Below are positions 21,151 through 21,580 of a DNA stretch of 21,580 nucleotides, one piece after another (position 1 is the first letter of the stretch; each line of letters starts with the position of its first letter). Source of the DNA: Candidatus Kaiserbacteria bacterium (lineage in GTDB: Bacteria; Patescibacteriota; Minisyncoccia; Phycocordibacterales; UBA918); assembly GCA_007116965.1 (NCBI GenBank), contig SKHJ01000004.1, positions 1-21,580 of the forward strand, read 5' to 3'. A program made the translations under genes and the position numbers. The notes beneath the pieces are model-generated. The model made no database searches and was not told where the DNA came from. It worked only from the letters and a program-made list of their open reading frames with translations.

Positions 21151-21417
21151 TCAGTGCAGACGGAACTCCCCTACCTGCTGTCGCCGTTCACCCGGTGCAA
21201 TCAGTTTGCGATGTGTAAAGCGCACCGAATGCAGCGGTCCATTGATATTCTCCCGCCAAAACTCGATAAACTCGAACAATTTCGGGTGGTCCGGCGCCAG
21301 ATCGTGGAGCTGCCAGATAAAGACGTTAAGAACGTTCTTGTAATCCGGCATACTGTAGTAGAACTCTGCCGTCGTCAGCCCGTAGCCTTTCAGCATCAGT
21401 TCGATTTCGGTGGTCAT
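21151..21417 (-). CDS. usg: Usg-family protein
   Basis: The 88-residue product matches the Usg-like family, small proteins known mainly from Alphaproteobacteria, by motifs LMLKGYGLTTAE (7-18), MPDY, FIWQLHDLAPDHP, FWRENINGPLHSVR and the end GEFRLH. The function is not established. The ATG at 21417 is chosen because a strong AGGGAGGG Shine-Dalgarno sequence lies five bases upstream (21422-21429) and the length matches the family. The longer frame to 21537 crosses two hairpins. Codon use is GC-rich and CTG-heavy, unlike the AT-rich DNA to its left, and the Shine-Dalgarno sequence contrasts with the leaderless genes of this window. Both suggest horizontal transfer. Confidence 0.85.
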   Translation of the reverse strand: MTTEIELMLKGYGLTTAEFYYSMPDYKNVLNVFIWQLHDLAPDHPKLFEFIEFWRENINGPLHSVRFTHRKLIAPGERRQQVGEFRLH

Positions 21418-21467
21418 TAGACCCTCCCTCTGCTCTGCGTGTGACCAATCTCTATATATTGTCAACC

Positions 21468-21490
21468 ACTGTGCACTCGAAGTGCACAGT
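21468..21490 (-). terminator. Hairpin terminator after the gene at the right edge
   Basis: Stem ACTGTGCACT / AGTGCACAGT with a three-base loop, 22 bases past the stop at 21512. A second small hairpin (ACGACT/AGTCGT, 21498-21511) directly follows that stop. Confidence 0.65.
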
Positions 21491-21511
21491 TTGGGACACG
21501 ACTGAAGTCGT

Positions 21512-21580
21512 TTATGGTTCTTGCACATTGAACGCATCTTTCCCTTCTGTACCTTCGAAGTGATGTTTGATGTATTCCTC
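21512..21580 (-). CDS. C-terminal end of an unidentified gene running in from the right edge
   Basis: On the minus strand a frame is open from the window edge to TAA at 21514-21512 and encodes 22 residues ending EGKDAFNVQEP. The stop is followed at once by a hairpin and then a stronger one, the normal 3' end of a gene. This frame differs from that of the Usg gene. The fragment is too short to identify. Confidence 0.45.
   Translation of the reverse strand, partial: EEYIKHHFEGTEGKDAFNVQEP

Noticed and set aside
21418..21537. N-terminal extension of the Usg gene
   Set aside because: It crosses two hairpins and lacks family similarity; a strong Shine-Dalgarno sequence supports the ATG at 21417.
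1..21580. CRISPR array or other regularly spaced direct repeats
   Set aside because: No evenly spaced repeats were seen; repeats in 20640-21055 are tRNA fragments and hairpin arms.

Overview
The window reads as a piece of a Candidate Phyla Radiation (Patescibacteria) chromosome, most likely Parcubacteria-like. This is an inference from five small two-helix pilin-like proteins in a row, a shortened YbeY, a CPR-style bS21, a reduced FtsA/FtsZ cluster, a degenerate HisRS-like protein and a tRNA-Glu gene without an encoded CCA. TGA is used as a stop (rpsU, trxB), so the altered code of Gracilibacteria/Absconditabacteria is not in use.

Layout. Bases 1-63 hold the first codons of a leftward gene, possibly a transposase, followed by an inverted-repeat-rich spacer and a 100-aa orphan gene (203-505). 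From 6413 down to 561 transcription is almost continuously leftward: a leaderless methyltransferase, an anchored solute-binding-like protein, five pilin-like membrane proteins, a CaCA cation antiporter and truB. An internal terminator lies at 3179-3207. Next, still leftward, come gyrA, a single-pass membrane protein and a degenerate metallo-beta-lactamase-fold protein, each with its own promoter. From 10430 the direction is mainly rightward: a four-domain S1 protein, (pth leftward), lepB, a HisRS-like protein, rpsU, ybeY, ftsA and ftsZ. A DUF4395 protein and a thioredoxin reductase then diverge from a shared palindrome. The last 2.3 kb holds a DnaA-box cluster, an anchored extracytoplasmic protein, tRNA-Glu, a heavily folded non-coding stretch with scattered tRNA-Glu fragments, a Usg-family gene and the 3' end of another gene.

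How it works together. The housekeeping content covers translation (S1, bS21, Pth, YbeY, TruB, tRNA-Glu), topology (GyrA), division (FtsA/FtsZ) and secretion (LepB). The pilin-like array with the solute-binding-like protein may form or decorate a cell-surface structure. At least seven genes have a -10 box 7-11 bases before the start codon, so their mRNAs are probably leaderless or nearly so. The best Shine-Dalgarno sequences I saw are on the two GC-rich genes at the window ends (203-505 and the Usg gene), which look like acquisitions.

The most unusual region is 20640-21055. It holds two perfect tRNA-Glu fragments on the minus strand and an inverted 3' fragment on the plus strand, embedded in at least eight hairpins behind a good extended -10 promoter and upstream of the intact tRNA-Glu.
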